A program made the translations under genes and the position numbers. Source: Planctomycetia bacterium (GTDB taxonomy: Bacteria; Planctomycetota; Planctomycetia; Planctomycetales; Planctomycetaceae). Taken from it: a DNA stretch of 56,892 nt. Under the pieces are notes generated by a model. It worked only from the letters and a program-made list of their open reading frames with translations, made no database searches and was not told where the DNA came from. Shown here one piece after another: positions 27,887-36,159 of this stretch; within the stretch, counting starts at the first letter, position 1, and each line of letters starts with the position of its first letter. The stretch spans positions 1 through 56,892 of the forward strand of contig JACQFH010000130.1 of assembly GCA_016200145.1 (NCBI GenBank). Direction: 5' to 3'.

Positions 27887-28106
27887 AATTCGACCCTTGG
27901 TGAGTGAGAGGAATTCGTGACATGCTGATGCGTTTCGCAAAGTGCGTGCCGTCTCGCGGCAAATTGCAAAACGCTGCAGGCAGCGAGTGGATAATTCTCC
28001 AGCCCGAGATTGAAATGGAGAAGTTTCGCTGCTGCTGGCAGTCTGACGACCACATGAAGTGTACGCTGGTTGCAAAACAACCAGGCGACCTTGGTCAGCC
28101 CGCGAA

Positions 28107-28376
28107 TTACGGGACGGTCCCAATTACGGCATTTGCACTCGGAGCCGATTCCGATCCTTCCAGTTTGGCGATCGCCTTCAGCAGGAAGTCCCGTTCGTTA
28201 ACCGAGACGCCCAACTGTTCGAGCTGACGATCGCACCGGATCAGGGCCGTGATGGCGTCCTCAAAACCCACTTCCTGCTCGATGATCGCGGCCATATCAG
28301 TCGCAGCGACTTCTGAATTCTCGGTTTGCCTGGCCTGAATCTTGTGGGCGGCATTCAGTGCGCTTTGAGAGGGCAT
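28107..28376 (-). CDS. Small hypothetical protein
   Basis: The start at 28376 has a strong GAGGAG site upstream. The 89-residue product is mostly helical (FEDAITALIRCDRQLEQLG, ERDFLLKAIAKLEG) and acidic, with no membrane segment or known motif. Its style is like that of the 72-residue neighbour; both could be small partner proteins of unknown role. Confidence 0.5.
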   Translation of the reverse strand: MPSQSALNAAHKIQARQTENSEVAATDMAAIIEQEVGFEDAITALIRCDRQLEQLGVSVNERDFLLKAIAKLEGSESAPSANAVIGTVP

Positions 28377-28459
28377 GATGTTTCTCCTCGAATTTCGAGT
28401 TGCGACATGTGCCGAGGAATCTCCATCAGCACTTTTCAGCAATTACTATGCCGCATGAC

Positions 28460-28900
28460 TTACGTATCGCACCCCAGGCCGGTTGGCGTGCGGGCGATGT
28501 AGTCACAGCGCCAAAGCCTGGAATCATCCTGAGGACCCCGGAAGAAGATCATGCCGTCGTTCGGCCGGTCGGGCCAGAACAACGCGATGTTGTCAATTGC
28601 GAGCCCGGCAATTTCCGCGCGGACGTCAGCGGGGTACTCGGCAGAAGCCGACGCCATGAAGTCTTTCACGCGCTTCTTGAATGACGTGTAGTCATTGAAG
28701 ATGTCGTGTGCGTGCGCGAGGAGGGCGTCATCAGGTTGACGATCGCCGCCAATCGTGCACCGAAATGTGTCGTCCCCTTTGACAACGCTGGCGGACCAGC
28801 CTGTCTCCTCCGGCACTAGAATCCCCAAGAGCGGGTCGGTGAATTCTACGCGCGGTGGAGGTGGCGGGCCAAACAGAGAAGTGAGGAATTTCTTGAGCAC
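28460..28900 (-). CDS. Hypothetical protein, 146 residues
   Basis: The product begins MLKKFLTSLFGPPPPP, a short hydrophobic start with a proline run. It continues with a compact domain: DPLLGILVPEETGWSASV, a central helix and LFWPDRPNDGMIFFRG, and it ends PTGLGCDT. The layout (D-x-LLG near the start, a late W/Y-rich strand, a final LG-x-D) is reminiscent of small uncharacterised domains such as DUF2262/DUF6985, some of which sit near toxins. I cannot assign it firmly. It could be an orphan immunity protein, but nothing in the sequence shows this. Confidence 0.5.
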   Translation of the reverse strand: MLKKFLTSLFGPPPPPRVEFTDPLLGILVPEETGWSASVVKGDDTFRCTIGGDRQPDDALLAHAHDIFNDYTSFKKRVKDFMASASAEYPADVRAEIAGLAIDNIALFWPDRPNDGMIFFRGPQDDSRLWRCDYIARTPTGLGCDT

Positions 28901-29000
28901 GCTAGCACCTCAATCTCGGTCCCTCGCCCGCTGAGGCAAAGTATTTGAACTGTCGATTCACGGTGCCTGCCCGGTCCAGCGTGGCCGAAGTCTGGTGACG

Positions 29001-29047
29001 GGCAGGTCAGAGACCTGCCCCACGTGGAGCAGGTCTCTGACCTGCTC
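29001..29047 (+). repeat. Dispersed two-hairpin GCAGGTC repeat, copy 2
   Basis: Same arrangement as 25937-25984, with AGA/TCT in the loops. It lies in the 180-bp spacer before the DUF1501 gene end. Confidence 0.8.
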
Positions 29048-29080
29048 ATCCGCGCCGCGGGCTCTGGGTGTTAACAGGAT

Positions 29081-30370
29081 CTATCCCCAAAACGCTTTGA
29101 GCTTCTCGTGCTCGGCAAGTCCCAGAGGGAATTTCCGGCTCAAGGGATGGTCGGCAATGCCGGCGAGCTCGCGGAGCGATTCGTGGATGTGCTCGGGGCG
29201 CACACGAATGCCCTTGTCTTTGTCGGTCGTGAGCGTCTGTGGGTCGAGAGGAACCGCGAACTGCTTCTCGTCCGTGGCGCCGATCACCCGATTCCCCTTG
29301 ATGCCGCGCCCCAGGAACATGGCCGAGCCGATCGACCAGTGGTCTTTGCCGTTCCCGGTGTTGTAATTCGGCGTGCGCCCCATCTCGCTCTGGATCACGA
29401 CGACGAGCTGGTCGCGGATCTGCAACTCGCCCGCGCGCCGGACCAGGTACGCAATCCCGGCGAGGAACTCGGGGATCAGCTTCATCTGGTCGGGGTCGTT
29501 GTTGGCGTGGCTGTCGAACTGGCCGATGTCGAGATTTGCGGAAACGCAGACGCCCGCCTTGAACGAGGCCAACGCGATTTCGGCCTGCTGCGACAAGCGC
29601 TCTTTCGGACTCGTCTTGGGAATGTACTGCGAGACGCGCTGCAAAGCCTTCGAGTTCACCTGGGCCGCGTACAGCATGTTCTCGCCCCGCTCCGCCCGCG
29701 GCAGGCGCGGCCCGGCGGCGTTTGCCTCGTGCCGGTCGCGCAGCGCCTGCTCGATGCGGTCGAGCGCGAAGCTGTCGTGATAGGGGGCCCGCTCGTTCCC
29801 CTCCACCGCATCGGCGCCGGCGATTTTCTGGAGCGACGGCAGGTACGGCACGCGCGACATGGCCACGAGGTTTCCCGTCGCCGAGTAGTTGCCGAACGTC
29901 AGGAACGCCAGCGGGCAGCTCGACCCGCGGCACGCGGCCACGAGCGCGGCGAATGTAGGAAAGGCCAGGCTGTCGAGCTTGCCCGTCGCCATGTACCGCG
30001 CGCCGGGCGAATGGTTGTTGACCGAGTAGTCGAGACCATTCAGCGTGAGCAGCTCGGTGCCGAACTCGGCGTAGAAATCTTCGTTGCACATTCCCCCCTG
30101 GGCGTGCTGTTTGATCGGTGCGTATTTATGCGCGCCTCTCGTCAGAATATCACCTTCCTTGTAGAGGCGGTTGATCTCGTTGACCCCCTTGGGGTCCATG
30201 AGGTACGTGGTGTCCCAGCCGCCGGACGCGTTGAACACGACATAATACGGGCCGGGATAAGTCTCGTCCTGTTTCTCTGCGGCGCGGAGAGCGTCCGGCC
30301 GGAGAACGGGCATCGCCAGGCCGAGGCCGGCCAGGCCGCAGAGTTTCAGGAAGTGGCGGCGGTTACTCAT
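29081..30370 (-). CDS. DUF1501 protein, Tat-exported
   Basis: The 429-residue protein starts with a twin-arginine signal (NRRHFLKL, then a hydrophobic stretch to LRPDALRA). It continues with DUF1501 landmarks GPYYVVFNASGGWDTTYLMD, LNGLDYSVNNHSPG, IGQFDSHANNDPDQ and VVIQSEMGRTPNYN. DUF1501 proteins resemble sulfatase/alkaline-phosphatase folds, are very numerous in planctomycetes and are usually paired with cytochrome-like DUF15xx proteins. The ATG overlaps the end of the upstream gene by 8 bp, so the pair is translationally coupled. The substrate is unknown. Confidence 0.92.
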   Translation of the reverse strand: MSNRRHFLKLCGLAGLGLAMPVLRPDALRAAEKQDETYPGPYYVVFNASGGWDTTYLMDPKGVNEINRLYKEGDILTRGAHKYAPIKQHAQGGMCNEDFYAEFGTELLTLNGLDYSVNNHSPGARYMATGKLDSLAFPTFAALVAACRGSSCPLAFLTFGNYSATGNLVAMSRVPYLPSLQKIAGADAVEGNERAPYHDSFALDRIEQALRDRHEANAAGPRLPRAERGENMLYAAQVNSKALQRVSQYIPKTSPKERLSQQAEIALASFKAGVCVSANLDIGQFDSHANNDPDQMKLIPEFLAGIAYLVRRAGELQIRDQLVVVIQSEMGRTPNYNTGNGKDHWSIGSAMFLGRGIKGNRVIGATDEKQFAVPLDPQTLTTDKDKGIRVRPEHIHESLRELAGIADHPLSRKFPLGLAEHEKLKAFWG

Positions 30371-32708
30371 AAAGGAACTCCGGTCGTCGCAACAGATACG
30401 TCACGACGCCGCGCCAGGCGCGAATCGTGTAGTGCGGGTCGGCCACGGACGCTCCCGGGGCGTCTTTGTTGCCCGGCCGGCAGTAGTAGCTCTCCTGCTT
30501 TTCCAGCCCCTTCTGCTCGCTTGCGTCCTTGACAATATCGGCCAGGAGCTTGAACGTTCGCGCGACTTCCGCGGAATCCGGCGCGTCGTAGCGGCCCAGA
30601 ATATTCTCATGGAGCCGGACGATTGTCTGGCGGATCGCCTGGTCCCCCTCGACGGATACGCCCGGTAATACATCGGGCTCGATGCCGGGGAACAGCTTTC
30701 GCTCTGCCGCCGGCAGCCTGAAGTCACGCGCAACGTGCTTGCAGGACACGTCGTTCGACAGCGTCCGTTGAATGGCCCCCATTGCGCCGCTGGGGTCTGC
30801 GGCGCGGTCGGTTACTTCTTTCGAATCGATGCCGCCGTACAGCGTCGCAAGCTGGTCGACCAGCCTGTTCCATTTTTCGCCGAACACCGCGCCCACTTTC
30901 CGCTCGAGTTGCTCGGGGGAGAGCATCCGCACCAGTCCCACGTCGTCGAGCTCCATGCGCCGGCACGGATCGTCGACCGCCACGGCCAGGCCATCGGCCC
31001 GGTAGAAATCGGAGGCAATCCAGTCTTTGAACGCCGTCTTCAGGTTAAACCCGGATTTCGCGAACTGCCCGGCGATCGCCTCGGTCTGGCGGCGCTGCTC
31101 AGAATAAGCCCGCGCCTTCGCGGGATATCGCGGGTCCTCAAAATCCTTCGGCGGCAGCAGCACTTTGCGGCCGGTGAGGATGTAATAGACGTGCTCGGTC
31201 ATGGCGATCGCGAACCGCGGATCCTTCGCTGTGCGCTCCCCGAGCCACTGGAGGGACCGCCACCTCTGATCGGTCGGCAGGTCCTCTCCCTCGAAACCGG
31301 CGCCGAACATGTCGGCGAACCAGCCATCTTTGCGCTTGCCGTACACTCCCTGGTCCGCGAAGCGCCAGTAATCCTGGAACATCCCGGCGACGGGGTCGAG
31401 GGTCTTGTGACAGACGACGCATTCGGCAGCTTCCATCGTAGGGACCTTGAATTTCGCTGTGACGGCGGCGGCGTCCGACACGCGGGCGGCCAACTCGAGC
31501 ACGTCAACTCCCAGGAAGTGCTGGTAATACATCCGCGCCCGCAGTCGGTTGCGGTTCGTTTCGGTTGTCGGATACCGGGTCAGATACTGGAACGTGCTGA
31601 GGAGGCCTGCATGCGGGTAGGAACCAGTCTGGGAGTCCTGGTTCTCCGACGGGCTGCGGCCGACGAGCGACTTCAGTTTCACTGGAACGTACTCGTATGG
31701 ATCATCCGGGTTCTTGAACGTCGCCTTGAGCTCGTCGAACACGCCGTATCCACGGGCCGAATACGGCGAGACCATGATGTAGTCGGCCGTGACGATTTCC
31801 GTGAACGGCTTGTCGTTGCGGACAATGTGCTCGATCAGTTTGAGCGGCTCGCCCAGGATCGCCTTGCGGTACTCGTCAGCGATTTTCCACTCGGTCCGCT
31901 GGCGCTCGTTCTTGTCGGCAATGTGGCTCAGATCGTAATGCTGGTACCAGTGCCGTGTCTTTTCGAAGTGCTCGTACGACAGCACCGTCTGGTCGGCGTT
32001 CCCGTCGATGCCGAGCGTGAGGAAGATGTCGTTGAATCCCTCGCGGAGCCGATTGTAGAAGGCGTCCTCTTTCATGACCGCGTCGAGGATGGCCGGCAGG
32101 GCTTTGGGGCCTTCGCCGGCGATCGCGGCGAGCTCGTCGTCTGAAGGGAGCCGGCCGGCGAGCGACAGGGTGACGCGGCGCAGCAGCCGGCGGTTGTCGA
32201 GCATCACGACGCCCTCGAAAAACGGTGTCGCGCCGGAATCTGTCGCGCTCAAGGGGGCCGGACCGCCGCCGGCGCCGTGAACCCGCCGGACGAAGTCCGC
32301 CAGCACGCGGTATCCCGGCGAATCGGGCGGGAGCACGAGCGACCCGCCGTGGTCGAGCTCGCCGGCCACTTTCAGGAGCATCCGCGACTGGCCGTTTTCC
32401 TTTTCTGCCGCCATCCGGGTGAAGGCGACGCGGTTGTGTCGCATGGCCTCGTCACGAGCGGCCCCTTCGACCTTGCGGGGATCGAGCAGGATGAACTTGC
32501 TCTCTTCAGCGTCGCCCCCCTTCTGATGGCAGGTCAGGCACTTCTGCGAACCGACTTTAACCCAGACCTCATTTTCGAATTCGCTTGCGGCTGCCGTGCA
32601 TGTCACGGCGGGTGCGCCCGCCTGCTCGCCGCTGCGAACCGCCTCTGGAGCAACGGTTCCGGCGCCGAGGGCGAAGATGAAGGCGAAGGATCGAACGATT
32701 CGGAGCAT
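30363..32708 (-). CDS. Planctomycete cytochrome-like protein (two CxxCH motifs, DUF1588/DUF1592-like)
   Basis: The start at 32708 gives a signal peptide (MLRIVRSFAFIFALGAGTVA) and 781 residues. The longer open frame runs through a dispersed hairpin and is rejected. A heme-binding CLTCH lies near residues 57-61 and a second motif, CVVCHKTLDP, lies in the C-terminal half. Between them are helical regions typical of the DUF1588/1592-type proteins that accompany DUF1501. The protein should be exported and may bind heme c. The pair with DUF1501 is a planctomycete hallmark of unknown substrate; this pair is diverged from the commonest version. Confidence 0.85.
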   Translation of the reverse strand: MLRIVRSFAFIFALGAGTVAPEAVRSGEQAGAPAVTCTAAASEFENEVWVKVGSQKCLTCHQKGGDAEESKFILLDPRKVEGAARDEAMRHNRVAFTRMAAEKENGQSRMLLKVAGELDHGGSLVLPPDSPGYRVLADFVRRVHGAGGGPAPLSATDSGATPFFEGVVMLDNRRLLRRVTLSLAGRLPSDDELAAIAGEGPKALPAILDAVMKEDAFYNRLREGFNDIFLTLGIDGNADQTVLSYEHFEKTRHWYQHYDLSHIADKNERQRTEWKIADEYRKAILGEPLKLIEHIVRNDKPFTEIVTADYIMVSPYSARGYGVFDELKATFKNPDDPYEYVPVKLKSLVGRSPSENQDSQTGSYPHAGLLSTFQYLTRYPTTETNRNRLRARMYYQHFLGVDVLELAARVSDAAAVTAKFKVPTMEAAECVVCHKTLDPVAGMFQDYWRFADQGVYGKRKDGWFADMFGAGFEGEDLPTDQRWRSLQWLGERTAKDPRFAIAMTEHVYYILTGRKVLLPPKDFEDPRYPAKARAYSEQRRQTEAIAGQFAKSGFNLKTAFKDWIASDFYRADGLAVAVDDPCRRMELDDVGLVRMLSPEQLERKVGAVFGEKWNRLVDQLATLYGGIDSKEVTDRAADPSGAMGAIQRTLSNDVSCKHVARDFRLPAAERKLFPGIEPDVLPGVSVEGDQAIRQTIVRLHENILGRYDAPDSAEVARTFKLLADIVKDASEQKGLEKQESYYCRPGNKDAPGASVADPHYTIRAWRGVVTYLLRRPEFLYE

Positions 32709-32810
32709 GGGGCCATCCGGTCGCTTAAGGTCGCGGCACCGCCACGGACGGTATCGAGCATGACTTGTGGGGCAATGAAATTCAATATGGACTTCGGTTA
32801 CGTCTGTTGC

Positions 32811-32834
32811 GTAGCCGAAGTCGCCAGACTTCGG
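32811..32834 (+). repeat. Dispersed 24-bp hairpin repeat, copy 2
   Basis: Identical to 12351-12374. It lies between the divergent cytochrome-like and csrA-like genes. Confidence 0.8.
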
Positions 32835-32891
32835 GCCTGCTAAACTATAAGAAGGCATTGAATCAGCACGACGGCTGTGGCTCAGAGATCC

Positions 32892-33170
32892 ATGTTAGTT
32901 TTGAGCAGAGAAGAAGGGCAGGCAATTGTCATTGAAGACGTTGTTGTCGAAGTGCTGCGAATTCACGCCGATTCAGCCGAAGTGTCATTGCAAAAAGTCT
33001 CCGGTGGAAAGCGACTGGTCGTGACCCTGCCGCGCGGAAAAATGATCGACGCATGCTATGATTCGCAACTTTGCTTCGTTGAATCTCGCAATTCCCGCGT
33101 TCGGTTGGGAATCGAGGCGCCGGCTTGCACCGGCGTTCACCGCAAAGAAGTGTGGGACGCACTGCAGTAA
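32892..33170 (+). CDS. CsrA-like RNA-binding regulator with an internal extension
   Basis: CsrA dimers bind GGA motifs in mRNA leaders. The start (MLVLSREEGQAIVI) and the end (RVRLGIEAPACTGVHRKEVWDAL) match CsrA closely, including the C-terminal RNA-binding segment. About 40 residues lie between strands that are normally adjacent, including AEVSLQK and LVVTLPRG, giving 92 residues instead of about 60-70. The ATG at 32892 is chosen because family members start MLVLSR; a GTG at 32877 is also in frame. It lies just upstream of clpV, so it could control T6SS expression, which is inference. Confidence 0.8.
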   Translation: MLVLSREEGQAIVIEDVVVEVLRIHADSAEVSLQKVSGGKRLVVTLPRGKMIDACYDSQLCFVESRNSRVRLGIEAPACTGVHRKEVWDALQ

Positions 33171-33416
33171 TTGTGATATTCGAGCGCGTGAATTGAAAAA
33201 CGGCAACGTGGCAGGTCAGAGACCTGCCCCACGTGGAGCAGGTCGCTGACCTGCTCGTGTTGTCTGGAGGCGGTTAACAGGCCGGTTGGAAAACCTGCCC
33301 TGCTGCGGGGCGAACCGGAAACCGTGGCGGCTGGTTGTCAGACCAGTTGGGCGCAGGTAGTTTGTTAGGCACGTGGGCCGTCGACTCGAATCTCTGACAC
33401 CATCGCGGAGCGGATC
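33171..33416. other. Repeat-bearing leader region of clpV
   Basis: No gene. The region holds the third two-hairpin GCAGGTC repeat (33210-33257) and the related half-element (33277-33312). The clpV promoter or leader must lie here or upstream. Confidence 0.5.
33210..33257 (+). repeat. Dispersed two-hairpin GCAGGTC repeat, copy 3
   Basis: Combines the first hairpin of copy 2 (AGA loop) with the second hairpin of copy 1 (GCT loop), which suggests exchange between copies. Confidence 0.8.
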
Positions 33417-36116
33417 ATGGCGCAGGTCAATCTCAAGGAACTGGTCGGGAAGCTCAACGACACGTGCCGGCGCACGCTGGAAGCGGCTGCGGGGCTGTGC
33501 CTGTCGCGGACCAACTACAATGTCGAGATCGAGCACTGGCTGATCAAGCTGCTCGAAACGCCGAACACCGACCTGACGTCGATCCTGCGGGGCTTCGAAG
33601 TCGACTCGGGTCGCCTGACGACCGATCTCACAAAGTGCGTCGATCGTCTGAAGACGGGAAACGCGCGCCCGCCGGCCCTGAGTGCCAACATCGTCGACCT
33701 GATCCGCGAAGCGTGGCTGATCGCCACGATTGATTTCAACGAGCACGCCGTGCGCTCGGGCCATCTGCTGTGCGCCCTGCTGGCCCACGAGTCGCTGGCC
33801 CGTCAGGCGGCCACGATGTCGCCGCTGTTCGACCGCATCTCGGCCGAATCTCTGCGCAAATCGCTGCCGCAACTCGTGGCGGGCTCAGACGAAGAAGGCG
33901 AATCGGCGGCCGCCTCGGCACGGTCTTCAGAATCGGCCGCGCCCGGCGAGCCGGGGCGTCCTAAGGGACCGACGAAGACGCCGGCCCTCGATCAGTACAC
34001 GATCGATCTGACAGGCCGCGCGAAAAGCGGGACGCTCGACCCGGTGCTGGGGCGCGATTCCGAGATCCGCCAGATCATGGACATTCTCTGCCGCCGCCGG
34101 CAGAACAATCCGATTCTGACCGGCGAGGCGGGCGTCGGCAAAACGGCGGTGGCCGAGGGGTTCGCGCTGCGGGTGGCTGCCGGCGACGTCCCCCCTGCCC
34201 TGCTGAACGTCTCGGTGCGGTCGCTCGACCTGGGGTTGCTGCAGGCCGGCGCGGGAGTCAAAGGGGAGTTCGAGAACCGCCTCAAGTCGGTGATCTCGGA
34301 AGCCAAATCGTCGGCGACCCCCATCATCATGTTCATCGACGAGGCGCACACGCTGATCGGCGCGGGGGGCCAGTCGGGCCAGGGGGACGCGGCCAACCTG
34401 CTGAAGCCCGCTCTCGCGCGCGGCGAGCTGCGCACGATCGCCGCCACGACCTGGGCTGAATATAAGAAGTACTTCGAGAAAGATGCCGCTCTCGCCCGCC
34501 GCTTCCAGGTGGTCAAGGTCGAAGAGCCGACTGAGAAGACGGCGATCGAGATGATGCGCGGCCTGGTGGGCACGCTCGAAAAGCACCACAAGGTGCGGAT
34601 CCTGAGCGAGGCGGTCGAAGACGCCGTGCGCTTGTCGCACCGGTATATCAGCGGGCGGCAGCTACCCGACAAGGCGGTCAGCCTGCTCGATACGGCCTGC
34701 GCCCGGATCGGCCTGTCGCAGTCGTCGACGCCGCCGATGATTGAAGACTGCCGGCGGCGCATCGAACAGACGGCCGTGTCGATTGGCATTCTCGAGCGCG
34801 AAATGTCGGCCGGGGCAAAACACGACGAGCGCGTCGCCGAGTTGCGCACCGAGAAGGCCAGCCTCGAAAAGGAACTGGCCGGGCTCGAAGACCGCTGGAA
34901 GAAAGAGAAAGAGCTGGTCGTCAAAATTCACGGGATGCAGCGGCAACTGAACGGCGAGCCGGCGTCGCCGCCGCCGGCCGGTCAACCCGCGCCCCCGCCG
35001 CCGGCGATTCCCACCGGCGAAGAGCGCAATCGAATTCTGGCAGACCTCGCGGCTGCCGAATCGGAACTCAAAGTCATGCAGGGGCACGAGCCCCTCGTCC
35101 ACGTGTGCGTCAATCCGCAGGCGATTGCCGAGACAGTTTCGTCGTGGACCGGCATTCCCCTGGGCCGCATGGTGGCCGACGAGATCAAGACGGTGCTGCA
35201 CCTGAAAGACCTGCTCGAGCAATCAGTCGTAGGTCAGTCGCACGGCCTCGATCTGATCGCGCAGAGCATTCGCACGTCGCGCGCCAACCTGACCGATCCC
35301 AACCGGCCGATCGGCGTGTTCCTGCTGGCCGGCACCAGTGGCGTCGGCAAGACCGAAACGGCGATCACGCTGGCCGATCTGTTCTACGGCGGCGAACAAA
35401 ACATGACGACGATCAACATGTCGGAGTTCAAAGAAGAGCACAAAGTCTCGCTGCTGATGGGTTCGCCTCCGGGCTACGTCGGGTACGGCGAAGGGGGCGT
35501 GCTCACCGAGGCAGTCCGCCGCAAGCCCTACAGCGTCGTGCTGCTCGACGAAATGGAAAAGGCCCACCCCGGCGTGCAGGACATCTTCTACCAGGTGTTC
35601 GACAAGGGGCAGATGAAAGACGGCGAAGGGCGCGACATCAACTTCCGCAATACGATCATCCTGATGACGTCGAACGCGGGGACCGACCTCATCAAGAAGC
35701 TGTGTGCCGACCCCGAAACCCGTCCCGAGCCCGAAGCCTTCGCGCAGGCGATCTTTCCCGAGCTCCTCAAGAGCTTCAAGCCCGCGTTTCTCGGCCGCCT
35801 CACGGTTGTGCCTTACTATCCGCTGTCGGACGAAATCATGCGGAAGATCATCCAGCTCAAGCTGGGGAAGATCGGAAGGCGCGTGAAAGAGCACTACAAG
35901 GCCGAGTTCAAATGTACCCCCGAGCTGATCGACAGCGTCGCCAAGCGGTGCACCGAAGTCGACACGGGGGCCCGCAACGTGGATCACATCCTCAGCAAGA
36001 CGCTCTTGCCGGAAATGTCGGCCGAGTTCCTGTCGCGCCTGGCGCAGGGGCTGCCGATTTCGTCGGTCGAGGTCAGCGTCGGCGGGGACGGGAACTTCGT
36101 CTATAAGATTGCGTAG
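33417..36116 (+). CDS. tssH: T6SS sheath-disassembly ATPase TssH (ClpV)
   Basis: ClpV is an AAA+ unfoldase that recycles contracted sheath by pulling on TssC. The 899-residue protein has an N-terminal Clp repeat domain (residues 1-150), first Walker A GEAGVGKT (236-243) with Walker B IIMFIDEAHTL, a middle coiled-coil region, second Walker A GTSGVGKT (639-646) with VVLLDEMEKAHPGV, and a C-terminal D2-small domain. The N-domain (NVEIEHWLIKLLE) is of the ClpV rather than ClpB type. A Pro-rich insert (PPPAGQPAPPPPAIP) breaks the middle domain. It is separated from the other tss genes by about 7.5 kb of unrelated genes. Confidence 0.95.
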   Translation: MAQVNLKELVGKLNDTCRRTLEAAAGLCLSRTNYNVEIEHWLIKLLETPNTDLTSILRGFEVDSGRLTTDLTKCVDRLKTGNARPPALSANIVDLIREAWLIATIDFNEHAVRSGHLLCALLAHESLARQAATMSPLFDRISAESLRKSLPQLVAGSDEEGESAAASARSSESAAPGEPGRPKGPTKTPALDQYTIDLTGRAKSGTLDPVLGRDSEIRQIMDILCRRRQNNPILTGEAGVGKTAVAEGFALRVAAGDVPPALLNVSVRSLDLGLLQAGAGVKGEFENRLKSVISEAKSSATPIIMFIDEAHTLIGAGGQSGQGDAANLLKPALARGELRTIAATTWAEYKKYFEKDAALARRFQVVKVEEPTEKTAIEMMRGLVGTLEKHHKVRILSEAVEDAVRLSHRYISGRQLPDKAVSLLDTACARIGLSQSSTPPMIEDCRRRIEQTAVSIGILEREMSAGAKHDERVAELRTEKASLEKELAGLEDRWKKEKELVVKIHGMQRQLNGEPASPPPAGQPAPPPPAIPTGEERNRILADLAAAESELKVMQGHEPLVHVCVNPQAIAETVSSWTGIPLGRMVADEIKTVLHLKDLLEQSVVGQSHGLDLIAQSIRTSRANLTDPNRPIGVFLLAGTSGVGKTETAITLADLFYGGEQNMTTINMSEFKEEHKVSLLMGSPPGYVGYGEGGVLTEAVRRKPYSVVLLDEMEKAHPGVQDIFYQVFDKGQMKDGEGRDINFRNTIILMTSNAGTDLIKKLCADPETRPEPEAFAQAIFPELLKSFKPAFLGRLTVVPYYPLSDEIMRKIIQLKLGKIGRRVKEHYKAEFKCTPELIDSVAKRCTEVDTGARNVDHILSKTLLPEMSAEFLSRLAQGLPISSVEVSVGGDGNFVYKIA

Positions 36117-36159
36117 GTCGGTACGCTTGCGAACGCCCGAACTCCAGCCAGATCGGCTG

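Noticed and set aside
29108-32144. Long + strand frames (474 and 469 codons) opposite the DUF1501 and cytochrome-like genes
   Set aside because: The - strand products have signal peptides and CxxCH/DUF1501 motifs; the + strand frames do not.
32709-32858. N-terminal extension of the cytochrome-like protein to 32858
   Set aside because: It runs through the dispersed hairpin at 32811-32834, and the ATG at 32708 starts a good signal peptide.
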